Below are positions 10,638 to 19,904 of a stretch of 63,362 nucleotides of DNA, piece by piece. How positions within the stretch are numbered: position 1 is the stretch's first letter; every line of letters starts with the position of its first letter. Location of the stretch: NCBI GenBank assembly GCA_904381335.1, contig CAJFIN010000003.1, positions 1 through 63,362 of the forward strand, given 5' to 3'. The notes beneath the pieces are model-generated. The model was not told where the DNA came from, did no database searches, and was given only the letters and a program-made list of their open reading frames with translations. A program made the position numbers and the translations under genes. The DNA comes from Candidatus Neoanaerotignum galli (lineage in GTDB: Bacteria > Bacillota > Clostridia > Lachnospirales > Anaerotignaceae).

Positions 10638-12440
10638 TTACAGCTGACTTCTTTGATACAAAATTTGAGCCAGCTCTACTCTCGTTACAGGATCATTTAG
10701 ATGGAACGTATTGTCTGCATTGGCGCTCATCAGCCCATAATTGATGCAGTAGCTAATAGCCTGCTTCTGCGCGCCATTCCAGCTGCGATAATCCGCCATA
10801 TTTTTTACATTCTGATCTCCCGTATTGACTACCGTCCCCCGATAGGTGGCAAACCGATACAGCACCATAGCCATTTGCTCCCTTGTCATGGACGAATCAG
10901 GCAAAAATGTCCCCTCTGTGGTGCCATAAATAATACGGTTATTGGCAGCCCATTGTGCTGCTTGGCTATAATACGCCGCAGGATCGACATCGCTAAATGT
11001 GGATAAGGCAGTGGCATCACCCGGGTCGGGCAAACCAGCCAAACGGTACAGCGCCGTAACGGCCATGCCCCGTGTCACCGGTACATTCACGCCAAACTCT
11101 GTATCGGTTACACCTAACAAAATCCCATTTTCTTTGCAGTAGGCCACCGCATCAAAATACGCATCAGATTCCTGCACATCCGTATACCCTAACCGTTCTT
11201 CCGGTGTTAAAACCACATAGTCGCCAATGGCGTTTCGTCCCGCATTCATTACATTACCAAAATAATACCCATGGTCCAACGTGCAAAACGCTGTGGATAC
11301 TGCTTCATCCACCACATCGTTTACTTCTTCTCCCGTGCCCGCAGGTTGACCAGACAGGGAGTAACGGCCGCCAAATTGCAGCTGTTGGCCATTGGAATAA
11401 ACGGTATATGTTTTGGCATTATTCAAATCAATGTTCGTCAGTACCACATAATTTGCTGGCACATCACTTTGGAACGTAGCCACCGTGCGATCTTCATCAT
11501 TTTTCACTTCAATCCGGCCATCCGTGCGCGTTTCACTGTAAGCTAGATATAAATACGTCTGGGTAGCCATATCCTTCCATGTTTCATGCGCCAATCCTGT
11601 GGAATAAACCGTTGCGCCCCGGCTGCAGGAAACGCCCTGTTTCGCTGCCAGGCCGGATTCTCCTTCCCCTTGACTGGCCGCTTCTACCCGGCCGCCCTGG
11701 ATCTTGATTTCACCCTGGGTCCGGATGCCGCTGCCCTGTTTAGTGGAAGAAAGACGATATTTGCCGCTTGTGATAGTAACACCGGTATTTGTTCCCAGCG
11801 TTTCTACGGCTGTGCCTGGCACAGATACTGTCAATTGGCCGCAGCTAAGGGTGATACTGCCATTGACTTCAAAACCATCATTTTTCCCATTCACCGTCAA
11901 AGAGCCTCCGCCCGTCAGCACCAACGGCGCATTGGAACTAATGGCCCCGCCAAGGGAAACTTCCTTGCCTTTTGCATCGGTATACGTCCGGTAATAGCCG
12001 CCATTAAGACTATTCTTTGAATCCGGCTCCAACTGCAGCGTCACTTTCGAAGCCTTTTGTACCAAAAGTACCGGCGCTGATTCACAATTCAGCGTTAAAT
12101 CATCCAGAATCAACTTCACTTCTCCGGTGGTATCAATGCAAATTTGTGTTTTGGCGGCACTGCCTTCCAGTTGATAGGTGCCGGCCTTTTTGATGTAAAG
12201 TACCCGGTTTACCGTTCGATCTCCCTGAGAGCCCAAGCCAGAGTTTTCTGTTGCCACCTCTTTTACATAAAGGCTGTCACTGGCTTGTGTGGAAACCGGT
12301 TGATTATTATAAGAACGGATACTGCCAGCAGTAATGGTAATCGGTGTTGCCTTATTTTGGTATGCCGTTGCCCCAAACGCCACCGGAGCAGTGCCCAACA
12401 ACATGGCTGCCGTCAGGGCCATACAAATCCATTTTTTCAT
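10638..12440 (-). CDS. Secreted SLH-domain protein with Cthe_2159-like carbohydrate-binding beta-helix region
   Basis: Signal peptide MKKWICMALTAAMLLGTAPVAFG; three SLH-like repeats at the C-terminus; start refined to 12440 (RBS AGGAGGAAAG). Confidence 0.78.
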   Translation of the reverse strand: MKKWICMALTAAMLLGTAPVAFGATAYQNKATPITITAGSIRSYNNQPVSTQASDSLYVKEVATENSGLGSQGDRTVNRVLYIKKAGTYQLEGSAAKTQICIDTTGEVKLILDDLTLNCESAPVLLVQKASKVTLQLEPDSKNSLNGGYYRTYTDAKGKEVSLGGAISSNAPLVLTGGGSLTVNGKNDGFEVNGSITLSCGQLTVSVPGTAVETLGTNTGVTITSGKYRLSSTKQGSGIRTQGEIKIQGGRVEAASQGEGESGLAAKQGVSCSRGATVYSTGLAHETWKDMATQTYLYLAYSETRTDGRIEVKNDEDRTVATFQSDVPANYVVLTNIDLNNAKTYTVYSNGQQLQFGGRYSLSGQPAGTGEEVNDVVDEAVSTAFCTLDHGYYFGNVMNAGRNAIGDYVVLTPEERLGYTDVQESDAYFDAVAYCKENGILLGVTDTEFGVNVPVTRGMAVTALYRLAGLPDPGDATALSTFSDVDPAAYYSQAAQWAANNRIIYGTTEGTFLPDSSMTREQMAMVLYRFATYRGTVVNTGDQNVKNMADYRSWNGAQKQAISYCINYGLMSANADNTFHLNDPVTRVELAQILYQRSQL

Positions 12441-12441
12441 A

Positions 12442-13839
12442 TTATCTTTCCTCCTCTTGTGCCTCTGCATCCTGTGCACCAGATTCTTGCTGTGTATCAG
12501 ACAAATCGTCCATCGTATCCGAAGGCTCCGTCTCTGGTCCTTCCGCCGGTTCCTCTTCCTGTGTGCTGGTAACAAGCACCGTCACATAGGGCCGTTCATT
12601 ATTCACCAGACGCACCCCCGCCGGCAAATCCAAATTCACCGGCAAACTATATTCCCCTGCTGAAAGGCCAGAAATACTTACGCGTCCCGAAATATCTTCT
12701 GCTGACAGGGCATCAACGATTTCCGCAGGGCCGCCTACTTCAAAGATGACGCTGCCGGAAAGAACTTCCGCCGAGTACCCTTGTGCCAAATCCACAGAAT
12801 ATGTTAATGAGGATGCATCCAAGGTCATGCTCCGGCGCGTTTCTTCTTCCACTTCTGCCGTTACTGTTACCCGATCTTCCTCTCCTTCCAGCAAACTTAC
12901 GCCATCTGGCAAAAGGTATGACAAGGCAAAGTTGCTGGTCACATCACTTTCTCTGCCTTCCACAGAAACTGTGGGCAAATCCAGTTCTGTTAATTCCGCC
13001 AGTGCTTCTTCCTCCCCAACCACATAAATCCAATCGGGGGAGCAAGTCACTTCGCCAAGCACAAATCCATCTGCCGGTGTGCCGGAAGTATGACAAATGA
13101 GCTGAATACGCTTACTTTGCCGGTTAGGGATAAACACATTCACTGTATTTTGGGACAATGTCACCCCTTCTACTTCTGCGCCAGCACTATCCACCGCAGT
13201 AAGAGCCACCGTGTAGGAGCTATTTTCTTCCAACGGGTCTGCAGTCAAGTCTGCCCTCACCTCTGCCACAGTATCCACCAGCGACTGCGCGCCACTGACG
13301 GTCACCGTATCGACAGAAAGCTCCGGCTGCTGGGACAGGCTGCCCTCCAATTCTGTGCCGTCAATCAACAAATGCACCGGCACTTCTTTTTCCGTGCGAT
13401 ACTCCAGCTCCAGCGTCACGCTGGCGGGGGACCGCATCAATATTTCTGTGGCGCCGCTTACATTAGACGGCAGACGCACCTGAATTGGCACACTGGTACT
13501 CTGCCCCACCAAGTTTTCCAGCTGCAGGGTGCCAAAGTCAATATAGGCTTCAATCTCATCGCGGTTTTGATAGATTTGATCCAGCGTCAGACGCTGTCCG
13601 CGCACCCGCAATGTGACGCGGGTGTTGGTCAGCTCTGTTTGATTGCTCAAGATCATGCTATCCTCCGTCACCAGCTGTCCATTGCGCAGTGTCAGCACCG
13701 CAGTGAAATTTCGCGTCTCCATGGGATTTTGAATATTCAGCACAATAAACCACAAAGCAATGGCCGCTCCCAGAGAAAGCAGCTTCCATCCTAAATCTTT
13801 CATCACCGCTTCTTTTAGCTTTTTGATCCATTTATTCAT
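12442..13839 (-). CDS. cdaR: YbbR-domain protein (CdaR-like regulator of CdaA)
   Basis: 465 aa; N-terminal TM helix then YbbR-type repeats; overlaps cdaA. Confidence 0.85.
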   Translation of the reverse strand: MNKWIKKLKEAVMKDLGWKLLSLGAAIALWFIVLNIQNPMETRNFTAVLTLRNGQLVTEDSMILSNQTELTNTRVTLRVRGQRLTLDQIYQNRDEIEAYIDFGTLQLENLVGQSTSVPIQVRLPSNVSGATEILMRSPASVTLELEYRTEKEVPVHLLIDGTELEGSLSQQPELSVDTVTVSGAQSLVDTVAEVRADLTADPLEENSSYTVALTAVDSAGAEVEGVTLSQNTVNVFIPNRQSKRIQLICHTSGTPADGFVLGEVTCSPDWIYVVGEEEALAELTELDLPTVSVEGRESDVTSNFALSYLLPDGVSLLEGEEDRVTVTAEVEEETRRSMTLDASSLTYSVDLAQGYSAEVLSGSVIFEVGGPAEIVDALSAEDISGRVSISGLSAGEYSLPVNLDLPAGVRLVNNERPYVTVLVTSTQEEEPAEGPETEPSDTMDDLSDTQQESGAQDAEAQEEER

Positions 13840-14728
13840 GGTTTCGCCTACCCTTCCAAGGCAGCACCTTTTTCTTCTTGGAGCTTCGGCTGCTCTGAGA
13901 AAGCATACTGCGCAAACTGTCGATGGTTAAATTCCGGTAAAGAACGCCGCCTTGGGCCAGGGAAATGCCCCCTGTTTCTTCAGAAACGATGATGACAAAC
14001 GCATCCGACACTTCGCTGGCGCCAATTCCCGCCCGGTGCCGGGTGCCCAGCTCCATACTAATATCATTTGCCTCGGTTAAAGGCAAAAAACAAGTAGCCG
14101 CCGCCACTCGGTTATGTTTGATAATAACGGCGCCATCATGCAGGGGGGTGTTTTTTTCAAAGATATTAATCAGCAGCTGACTGGTGACCACGGCATCAAT
14201 GGGAATACCGGTACGCTCAAAATCTCCCAGCGGCACCCGCCGTTCCACCAATATCAGTGCCCCAGTTTTTGCATGACTCATTTTCCCGCAGGCTTTGAGG
14301 ATTTCTTCCATGGTTTTTTCGCTGAACATATCTTCTGCCGTTTCCTCTGTCTTAAAAAGACTGGTGAAGTAGCTGCCTTTGCCCAGCTGCTCCAGCGCTC
14401 GCCGCAGCTCCGGCTGAAAGACCACAATCAGCGCAATGATCCCCACAGAAATCGTGTTGGAAAAAATCCAAAGAATCGTTGTCAGATGAAGAATCATGGC
14501 CACCAAAGCGAACCCAAAAATCACCACCATGCCTTTAAAAAGCACCCAAGCCCGCGTCTGCTTGATCCAAAAAATCATCTTATAGATCAAAAAAGCCACA
14601 ATAACAATATCTAAAATATCCACCAGGCCCACCGTTGGCATGGTTACATCCAGCGTTTGATAATTAGTAAAACTGGAAAAAATGGATGCTAAGGTATCCG
14701 TTGCTGTTTGATTCATCTGCGCCGTCAC
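13832..14728 (-). CDS. cdaA: Diadenylate cyclase CdaA
   Basis: 298 aa; TM N-terminus then DAC domain with LHDGAVII and GTRHRAGIGASE. Confidence 0.93.
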   Translation of the reverse strand: MTAQMNQTATDTLASIFSSFTNYQTLDVTMPTVGLVDILDIVIVAFLIYKMIFWIKQTRAWVLFKGMVVIFGFALVAMILHLTTILWIFSNTISVGIIALIVVFQPELRRALEQLGKGSYFTSLFKTEETAEDMFSEKTMEEILKACGKMSHAKTGALILVERRVPLGDFERTGIPIDAVVTSQLLINIFEKNTPLHDGAVIIKHNRVAAATCFLPLTEANDISMELGTRHRAGIGASEVSDAFVIIVSEETGGISLAQGGVLYRNLTIDSLRSMLSQSSRSSKKKKVLPWKGRRNHE

Positions 14729-14753
14729 CCCCTCTTAAAACACCTGCCAATTT

Positions 14754-15683
14754 TTATTGTCCTTCCTCCTGCCGGTAACTTCGGTGGATTTTGGGCACCG
14801 CCTTGACATAATATACATATTTTTCGTCTTGAAACCGAACCCGTTCTGCCTTCGGATAATCTAACACACAGTCTATCTGGAAAAAAGCCCAGCAGAGCAA
14901 AGCCGAAACAGCAGTGCCCACAATTGCCTGGCTATAGGGCACTACGCTGCCTGCCAAAGTCCGGGCCAGACAAAGCCCCACCGCTGTCACGATGGCAGAA
15001 ACCGCCAATGCCTTCTCTCTCTCCCAATCGATCATTAGACTGCGCACTGCCCATCCAGCCAAAATCGCCACCACATATACAGCCCATACCGAGCCCCAGC
15101 TGACGAAATCAAACTGGCTGGTGATAAGGCCATACATCTGCAGCGCCGTATCCAACGCCCCCATGGGTGTAAAATCCGCCCGAGGTGCCAATGCCATCAA
15201 TTCCTGCATCAAAGGCCATTGAGATGTAAGAAATACTGCCACGCCCACCGGTATGATGGCCCGTAGGCCCACATAAACACCGGCAAAGAGCACCGCCAGC
15301 ATGGGCAGTCGGAACACCGCCAACACCACCATCACCGGCACAACGAGACTTTCTTTTGGAAAGAACCGGACATAAAAAACAAAAAACAAAAATAGCAGAA
15401 AAAGCAACAGCGCCGCAGCTTCCACAGAAACTTCAAACACACAAAACAGCGCCACCGCAGCCGCCAAAAGCAATACCGCAGCCGGACTGCAGACTGCCGT
15501 TAGCGCCGCCGGTACCACCGTCAAAAGAACTCTTTGTCCGCCCCCTAAAGCATCTGCACTGATGCCCGTCAATACAAAAAAGAGTATCAGGCCGCCCAGA
15601 GCTTTCAGTATCAGGCTGGCGCGCCCCTCATTTCGGCCATAAAACATTGCCAAATCCTGTAACAGTGCCGTTACTTTACTCAT
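14754..15683 (-). CDS. Polytopic membrane protein of unknown function
   Basis: 309 aa with many hydrophobic segments; start overlaps the end of the next upstream gene. Confidence 0.7.
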   Translation of the reverse strand: MSKVTALLQDLAMFYGRNEGRASLILKALGGLILFFVLTGISADALGGGQRVLLTVVPAALTAVCSPAAVLLLAAAVALFCVFEVSVEAAALLLFLLFLFFVFYVRFFPKESLVVPVMVVLAVFRLPMLAVLFAGVYVGLRAIIPVGVAVFLTSQWPLMQELMALAPRADFTPMGALDTALQMYGLITSQFDFVSWGSVWAVYVVAILAGWAVRSLMIDWEREKALAVSAIVTAVGLCLARTLAGSVVPYSQAIVGTAVSALLCWAFFQIDCVLDYPKAERVRFQDEKYVYYVKAVPKIHRSYRQEEGQ

Positions 15684-16083
15684 CCCCTATCGTCCTTTCT
15701 TCCGCATCATAGCGGCGCAGCCGTTCCACCCTTCGCTCATATAGGCCATTGCGCCGAACCGCTCGGTCATATTCCCTGCGGAATAGAAGGTTACCGATGA
15801 CGGTATAGACGATCAACACCACAATGAGGCCTACAAACAGCCGAATTACCGTTTGCCGGCTCAGCAGCAAAAAAAGATCCGCCTCATCCACAAAAAGCTG
15901 TTTGGCCAAATAGAGCCCGGCCAGAAGCAAATATCCCACTCCGGCTCCTAAACGCACACCCAAATTCTTGCGGTAAACATAGTCCCCCTTCGTCAAAGAG
16001 AGGGCCCGGCGATCTTTTTCTCCTAAATATTTATCATAGATTGCCATACCGATCATGGTATGAACTTTATGTAGATCTTCCAT
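15676..16083 (-). CDS. Small membrane protein of unknown function
   Basis: 135 aa with two hydrophobic segments. Confidence 0.65.
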   Translation of the reverse strand: MEDLHKVHTMIGMAIYDKYLGEKDRRALSLTKGDYVYRKNLGVRLGAGVGYLLLAGLYLAKQLFVDEADLFLLLSRQTVIRLFVGLIVVLIVYTVIGNLLFRREYDRAVRRNGLYERRVERLRRYDAEERTIGDE

Positions 16084-16180
16084 TCCATCCGGCCATCCTT
16101 TTCGCCCATTTTCTTTTGTAGTTCCATTATAGCATAGATTCTATCTTTTTTTCAGAATTTTTTCTGAACTTTCTTACAAT

Positions 16181-16825
16181 TTATTTACAATCCGATGTCT
16201 CCTCTTTTAGCGCCTTTCGCAGCCGCTGGGCCGCCTGACGGGCTTGCTGACAAGCCTGGGCCATTTTCCCTGCCACATCCGCGCCGTCAATATCGAGCCC
16301 TTCTGCCGCCACCATCTCCATCTCTGGCACACCGTACATCAGGCAAAGCGCCTTTAAATAGCGGCCTCCCTGCTCCAATTCTCCTGCCTCACCAGTGGCA
16401 ATTCCGCCCCGGGTAGTGCAAAAGAGCATCCGCTTCGCCTGACAAAGGCCTTGAACGCCTTGGGGCGTATAGCGAAAGGTGATGCCTGCCACAGAGACCT
16501 GCTCTAAATAGCATTTTAGCAGCGCCGGAAAACTATATTCCCAATAGGGTGCAGCAATCAACAGCCCATCGGCAGCGGCAAACTGACGGGCCAAACGAAA
16601 CATGGGCGCCTCCCAGTTGCCTGCTTCTTCCTGGGCCTGTCTTGCCCAAAATGAATCGCCATATAGCGGCCGCAAGTCTTGCTGCATCAGGTCTAAGTGA
16701 TCCACTTGCAGCGACTTATCTGCCTGCAATTCCTCCAGCGCAGCCTGGGCCAGAGCATAGCTGCGAGAAAGTTCTCTTCCCCGAATACAGCCATCAATCC
16801 AGAGGATGGTTTTTGGTTCGTTCAT
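16181..16825 (-). CDS. NAD(P)H-dependent oxidoreductase, flavodoxin-fold (azoreductase/MdaB-like)
   Basis: LLIAAPYWEYSFPALLKCYLEQV motif; start refined to 16825 (RBS GAAAGGAGA). Confidence 0.8.
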   Translation of the reverse strand: MNEPKTILWIDGCIRGRELSRSYALAQAALEELQADKSLQVDHLDLMQQDLRPLYGDSFWARQAQEEAGNWEAPMFRLARQFAAADGLLIAAPYWEYSFPALLKCYLEQVSVAGITFRYTPQGVQGLCQAKRMLFCTTRGGIATGEAGELEQGGRYLKALCLMYGVPEMEMVAAEGLDIDGADVAGKMAQACQQARQAAQRLRKALKEETSDCK

Positions 16826-17029
16826 GATGTATCTCCTTTCTTTGGCGGCCTTTTCTGCCGCTGATCCTTCCTGTCTTTGAGTATACCAGAAACCAGTGGG
16901 TTTGACATCTCTTTTTCCGTCTTGATTTCTCCCTTTTCCCATTCCGGCGCATAAAGCGGCCCCCACCAGCACAAGCTAAAACCGGCGGGGCAGTACAGCT
17001 GCTTCGCTAAAATCGAAAGGAGGTATCCC

Positions 17030-17209
17030 ATGAAAGGAAAAAGTAAAACCACCCCGGCAAGTGCAAAGAGTGTTCCTGAGCGTCTGCCCCCCGATCAGGA
17101 GAAGGCCATTCGTTCCCAGGCTAACTACAACTCTCATGACCAAGCCGCTCCGTTAAACGACCCTTTTTTCACCGGAAAATCAAACCCTTTAAGCAGTAAA
17201 GGCAATTAA
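17030..17209 (+). CDS. Small 59-aa hydrophilic protein of unknown function (absent from ORF track)
   Basis: ATG preceded by GAAAGGAGGTATCCC; MKGKSKTTPASAKSVPERLPPDQEKAIRSQANYNSHDQAAPLNDPFFTGKSNPLSSKGN*. Confidence 0.6.
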   Translation: MKGKSKTTPASAKSVPERLPPDQEKAIRSQANYNSHDQAAPLNDPFFTGKSNPLSSKGN

Positions 17210-17384
17210 TCCATCCGCTGCTGCTGGGACCTGCTGTCCCGGCGGCAGCCAATTCACATATTGTTTACTGGTTTTTAGTTGAAAAAATTGCAAAAACGCG
17301 GTAAGATAAGCTATATGCTATTTTGGGCGTAATCTACATATCGAACCGATTTAGAACATTCCCAGCGGAAAGGAGTTTTTTTAT

Positions 17385-18413
17385 ATGTTTTCCAGAGATA
17401 TGGGCATTGACTTGGGTACAGCTAACACCTTGGTCTATGTAAAAGGCAAGGGCATTGTAGTCAACGAGCCCTCGGTGGTGGCAATCAACACCATCACCAA
17501 AGAGGTGCTGGCTGTGGGTAATGAGGCAAAAGAAATGATCGGCCGTACCCCAGGCAATATTGTGGCTATCCGTCCCATGAAGGACGGCGTTATTGCCGAC
17601 TTTGACATCACCCAGGCCATGTTGCGCTACTTTATTGGCAAAGCCTATGTCCGTTCCCTGTTTGGTCCAAAACCCCGGGTGGTGGTCTGCGTTCCTTCCG
17701 GCGTGACAGAAGTAGAAAAACGGGCTGTCATGGAAGCCACCATTGGTGCGGGTGCAAAAAACAATGATGCCTATCTGATCGAAGAACCCATGGCAGCCGC
17801 CATTGGTGCAGGGCTGCCGGTGGAAAGCCCCACTGGCAGCATGGTAGTAGATATCGGCGGCGGTACCAGTGAAGTGGCTGTGATTTCCTTGGGCGGCATC
17901 GTTACCAGCACTTCTTTGCGGGTGGCCGGCGATGAGATCGACTCTTATATCATCAGCTATATTAAAAAAGAGTATAATCTTGCCATTGGCGAACGCACTG
18001 CCGAAGAAATCAAACTGACCATTGGCTGCGCCTATCCAAAGGCCCAGGAAGAAAAAATGGCCATTCGCGGCCGGGATCTAGTCAGCGGGCTGCCAAAGAC
18101 CATTACCATCACTTCCAACGAAATTTTGGAGGCCATCAGCGAACCCATTTATTCCATTATTGACTCCATTAAGCAGACCCTGGAGGCTACGCCCCCGGAA
18201 CTGGCGGCAGATATCATGGAATTTGGCATTACCCTCACCGGCGGCGGCGCCCTGCTCAGCGGCCTGGATACCTTGATTAACCGGGAGACAGGCATGCCGG
18301 TGAATATCGCCAACGAACCCCTCAACTGCGTTGTCATGGGCACAGGTCAGGTGCTGGAACATATTGAAACTCTGCGCACCGTGCTGCTTTCCCCCAAAAA
18401 ATTGAGAATGTAA
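17385..18413 (+). CDS. mreB: Rod-shape determining protein MreB
   Basis: 342 aa; [29 protein letters not shown]. Confidence 0.97.
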   Translation: MFSRDMGIDLGTANTLVYVKGKGIVVNEPSVVAINTITKEVLAVGNEAKEMIGRTPGNIVAIRPMKDGVIADFDITQAMLRYFIGKAYVRSLFGPKPRVVVCVPSGVTEVEKRAVMEATIGAGAKNNDAYLIEEPMAAAIGAGLPVESPTGSMVVDIGGGTSEVAVISLGGIVTSTSLRVAGDEIDSYIISYIKKEYNLAIGERTAEEIKLTIGCAYPKAQEEKMAIRGRDLVSGLPKTITITSNEILEAISEPIYSIIDSIKQTLEATPPELAADIMEFGITLTGGGALLSGLDTLINRETGMPVNIANEPLNCVVMGTGQVLEHIETLRTVLLSPKKLRM

Positions 18414-18429
18414 GAAGGAGCGCTGGGCT

Positions 18430-19353
18430 TTGAAGTTTTTCGAGACCTATAAAAAGCAGATCTTTCTTCTGCTCATTATCTTCCTGGCAGCCTTAGCTTT
18501 TTTCACCACCGGAAGCCGGGGCGGAAGCGGCCCCCTGGGCAGTGCCGCCGGCTTTATTGTTACGCCTTTGGAACATCTATCCTCTTCCATCACTTCGGCG
18601 GTAGGCCAAGCCATTTCTTCTCTCACCCACGAGCAGGATCTGGCGGAGGAAAACGAAGAACTGCGGGCCCAGGTTGCCTTGCTGGAAGAAGAAAACCATC
18701 GGCTTTCCCTTTATGAGGAGGAAAACGAGCGTCTTTCCAGTCTTCTGGATTTAGCGCAAAAATATCCCGCCTATGAAACCACTGGCGCCTACGTCATTGC
18801 AAAAGATCCTGGCAACTGGTTTGATGTTTTTCTCATTGATGCCGGATGGAATAAAGATGTGATGACGGATATGGTGGTTATGGCTCCAGAAGGGGTCATT
18901 GGCCGCATCACCGAAAGCGGCCCCATCCATAGCCAGGTGCTCTCCATCTTAGACAGCCGTTCCTCCGTTTCCGCCATGAGTCTGCGCACCGGGGACTTAG
19001 GGGTGGTTCGGGGAGATTACACCCTGATGAACGATGGGCTTTGCCGCATGGAATACATCGATGCCGACAGCGAAATCATGACCGGTGATGAAATTGTCAC
19101 CTCCGGCCTGTCGGATATTTTCCCCGCAGGGCTGACACTGGGCTATGTGCAAGAAGTCGTCACCGACAGCAATGGTCTGACAAAATATGCCATCATTGCG
19201 CCCGCTGTGGATTTTAAGCACATTTCCTCTGTGCTGGTGCTCTCCGACCAACGCCTGCGCCAGGAGGGCCAGACAGAAAGCACCCTTCCTCCAAGCAGCG
19301 AAGATGCCGATGCATCCTCTGCCCCACAAGAGCAGGGAGGGGATGACGCATGA
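18430..19353 (+). CDS. mreC: Rod-shape determining protein MreC
   Basis: 307 aa, TTG start, between mreB and mreD. Confidence 0.93.
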   Translation: MKFFETYKKQIFLLLIIFLAALAFFTTGSRGGSGPLGSAAGFIVTPLEHLSSSITSAVGQAISSLTHEQDLAEENEELRAQVALLEEENHRLSLYEEENERLSSLLDLAQKYPAYETTGAYVIAKDPGNWFDVFLIDAGWNKDVMTDMVVMAPEGVIGRITESGPIHSQVLSILDSRSSVSAMSLRTGDLGVVRGDYTLMNDGLCRMEYIDADSEIMTGDEIVTSGLSDIFPAGLTLGYVQEVVTDSNGLTKYAIIAPAVDFKHISSVLVLSDQRLRQEGQTESTLPPSSEDADASSAPQEQGGDDA

Positions 19354-19874
19354 GACGGTGTATTACGCTATTTGTGGTTTTGATTTGCAATTTAGCACTG
19401 CAAAGTACGCTTTTGCAGCATATTGCTGTGATGGGTGTTGTGCCCAATACCGCCTTAATCATTATCTTATCCATGGCGCTTTTGCGAGGCAGCACCGAAG
19501 GCGCTGCCGTGGGGTTATTTGCTGGACTGCTGCAAGATGTGCTTTTTGGCGGCGCTATCGGTTATTATGCACTTCTTGGCATGGTCAGCGGTTACCTGGC
19601 AGGCAAGTTCAATAAGGGCTTTTATCGAGAAAACTATTTTATGCCCATGGTTTTAAGCTTTATTGCCACGTTTTTGTACGAAAGCTGTGTCTTTCTGACC
19701 CTTATTTTATTCAGCGGCAATTTGGATTATCCCTATTTCCTCACCCATCTGATTTTGCCGGAGATGGCGTATAACACCGTATTCTCCATCCTCGTTTATC
19801 GGATTTTATTTTCTGTCAACAGTGCCATAGAGGAACGGGAAAAAGCCAAGCGCCGGCTTTTTGGCATCAAATAA
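19350..19874 (+). CDS. mreD: Rod-shape determining protein MreD
   Basis: 174 aa membrane protein overlapping mreC. Confidence 0.9.
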   Translation: MRRCITLFVVLICNLALQSTLLQHIAVMGVVPNTALIIILSMALLRGSTEGAAVGLFAGLLQDVLFGGAIGYYALLGMVSGYLAGKFNKGFYRENYFMPMVLSFIATFLYESCVFLTLILFSGNLDYPYFLTHLILPEMAYNTVFSILVYRILFSVNSAIEEREKAKRRLFGIK

Positions 19875-19904
19875 GCCCTTTGGGGCACAAAAAGAGGAGA
19901 CAGC

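Noticed and set aside
11072-12663. Several plus-strand ORFs opposite the SLH protein and cdaR
   Set aside because: No domains or good RBS; opposite well-supported genes.
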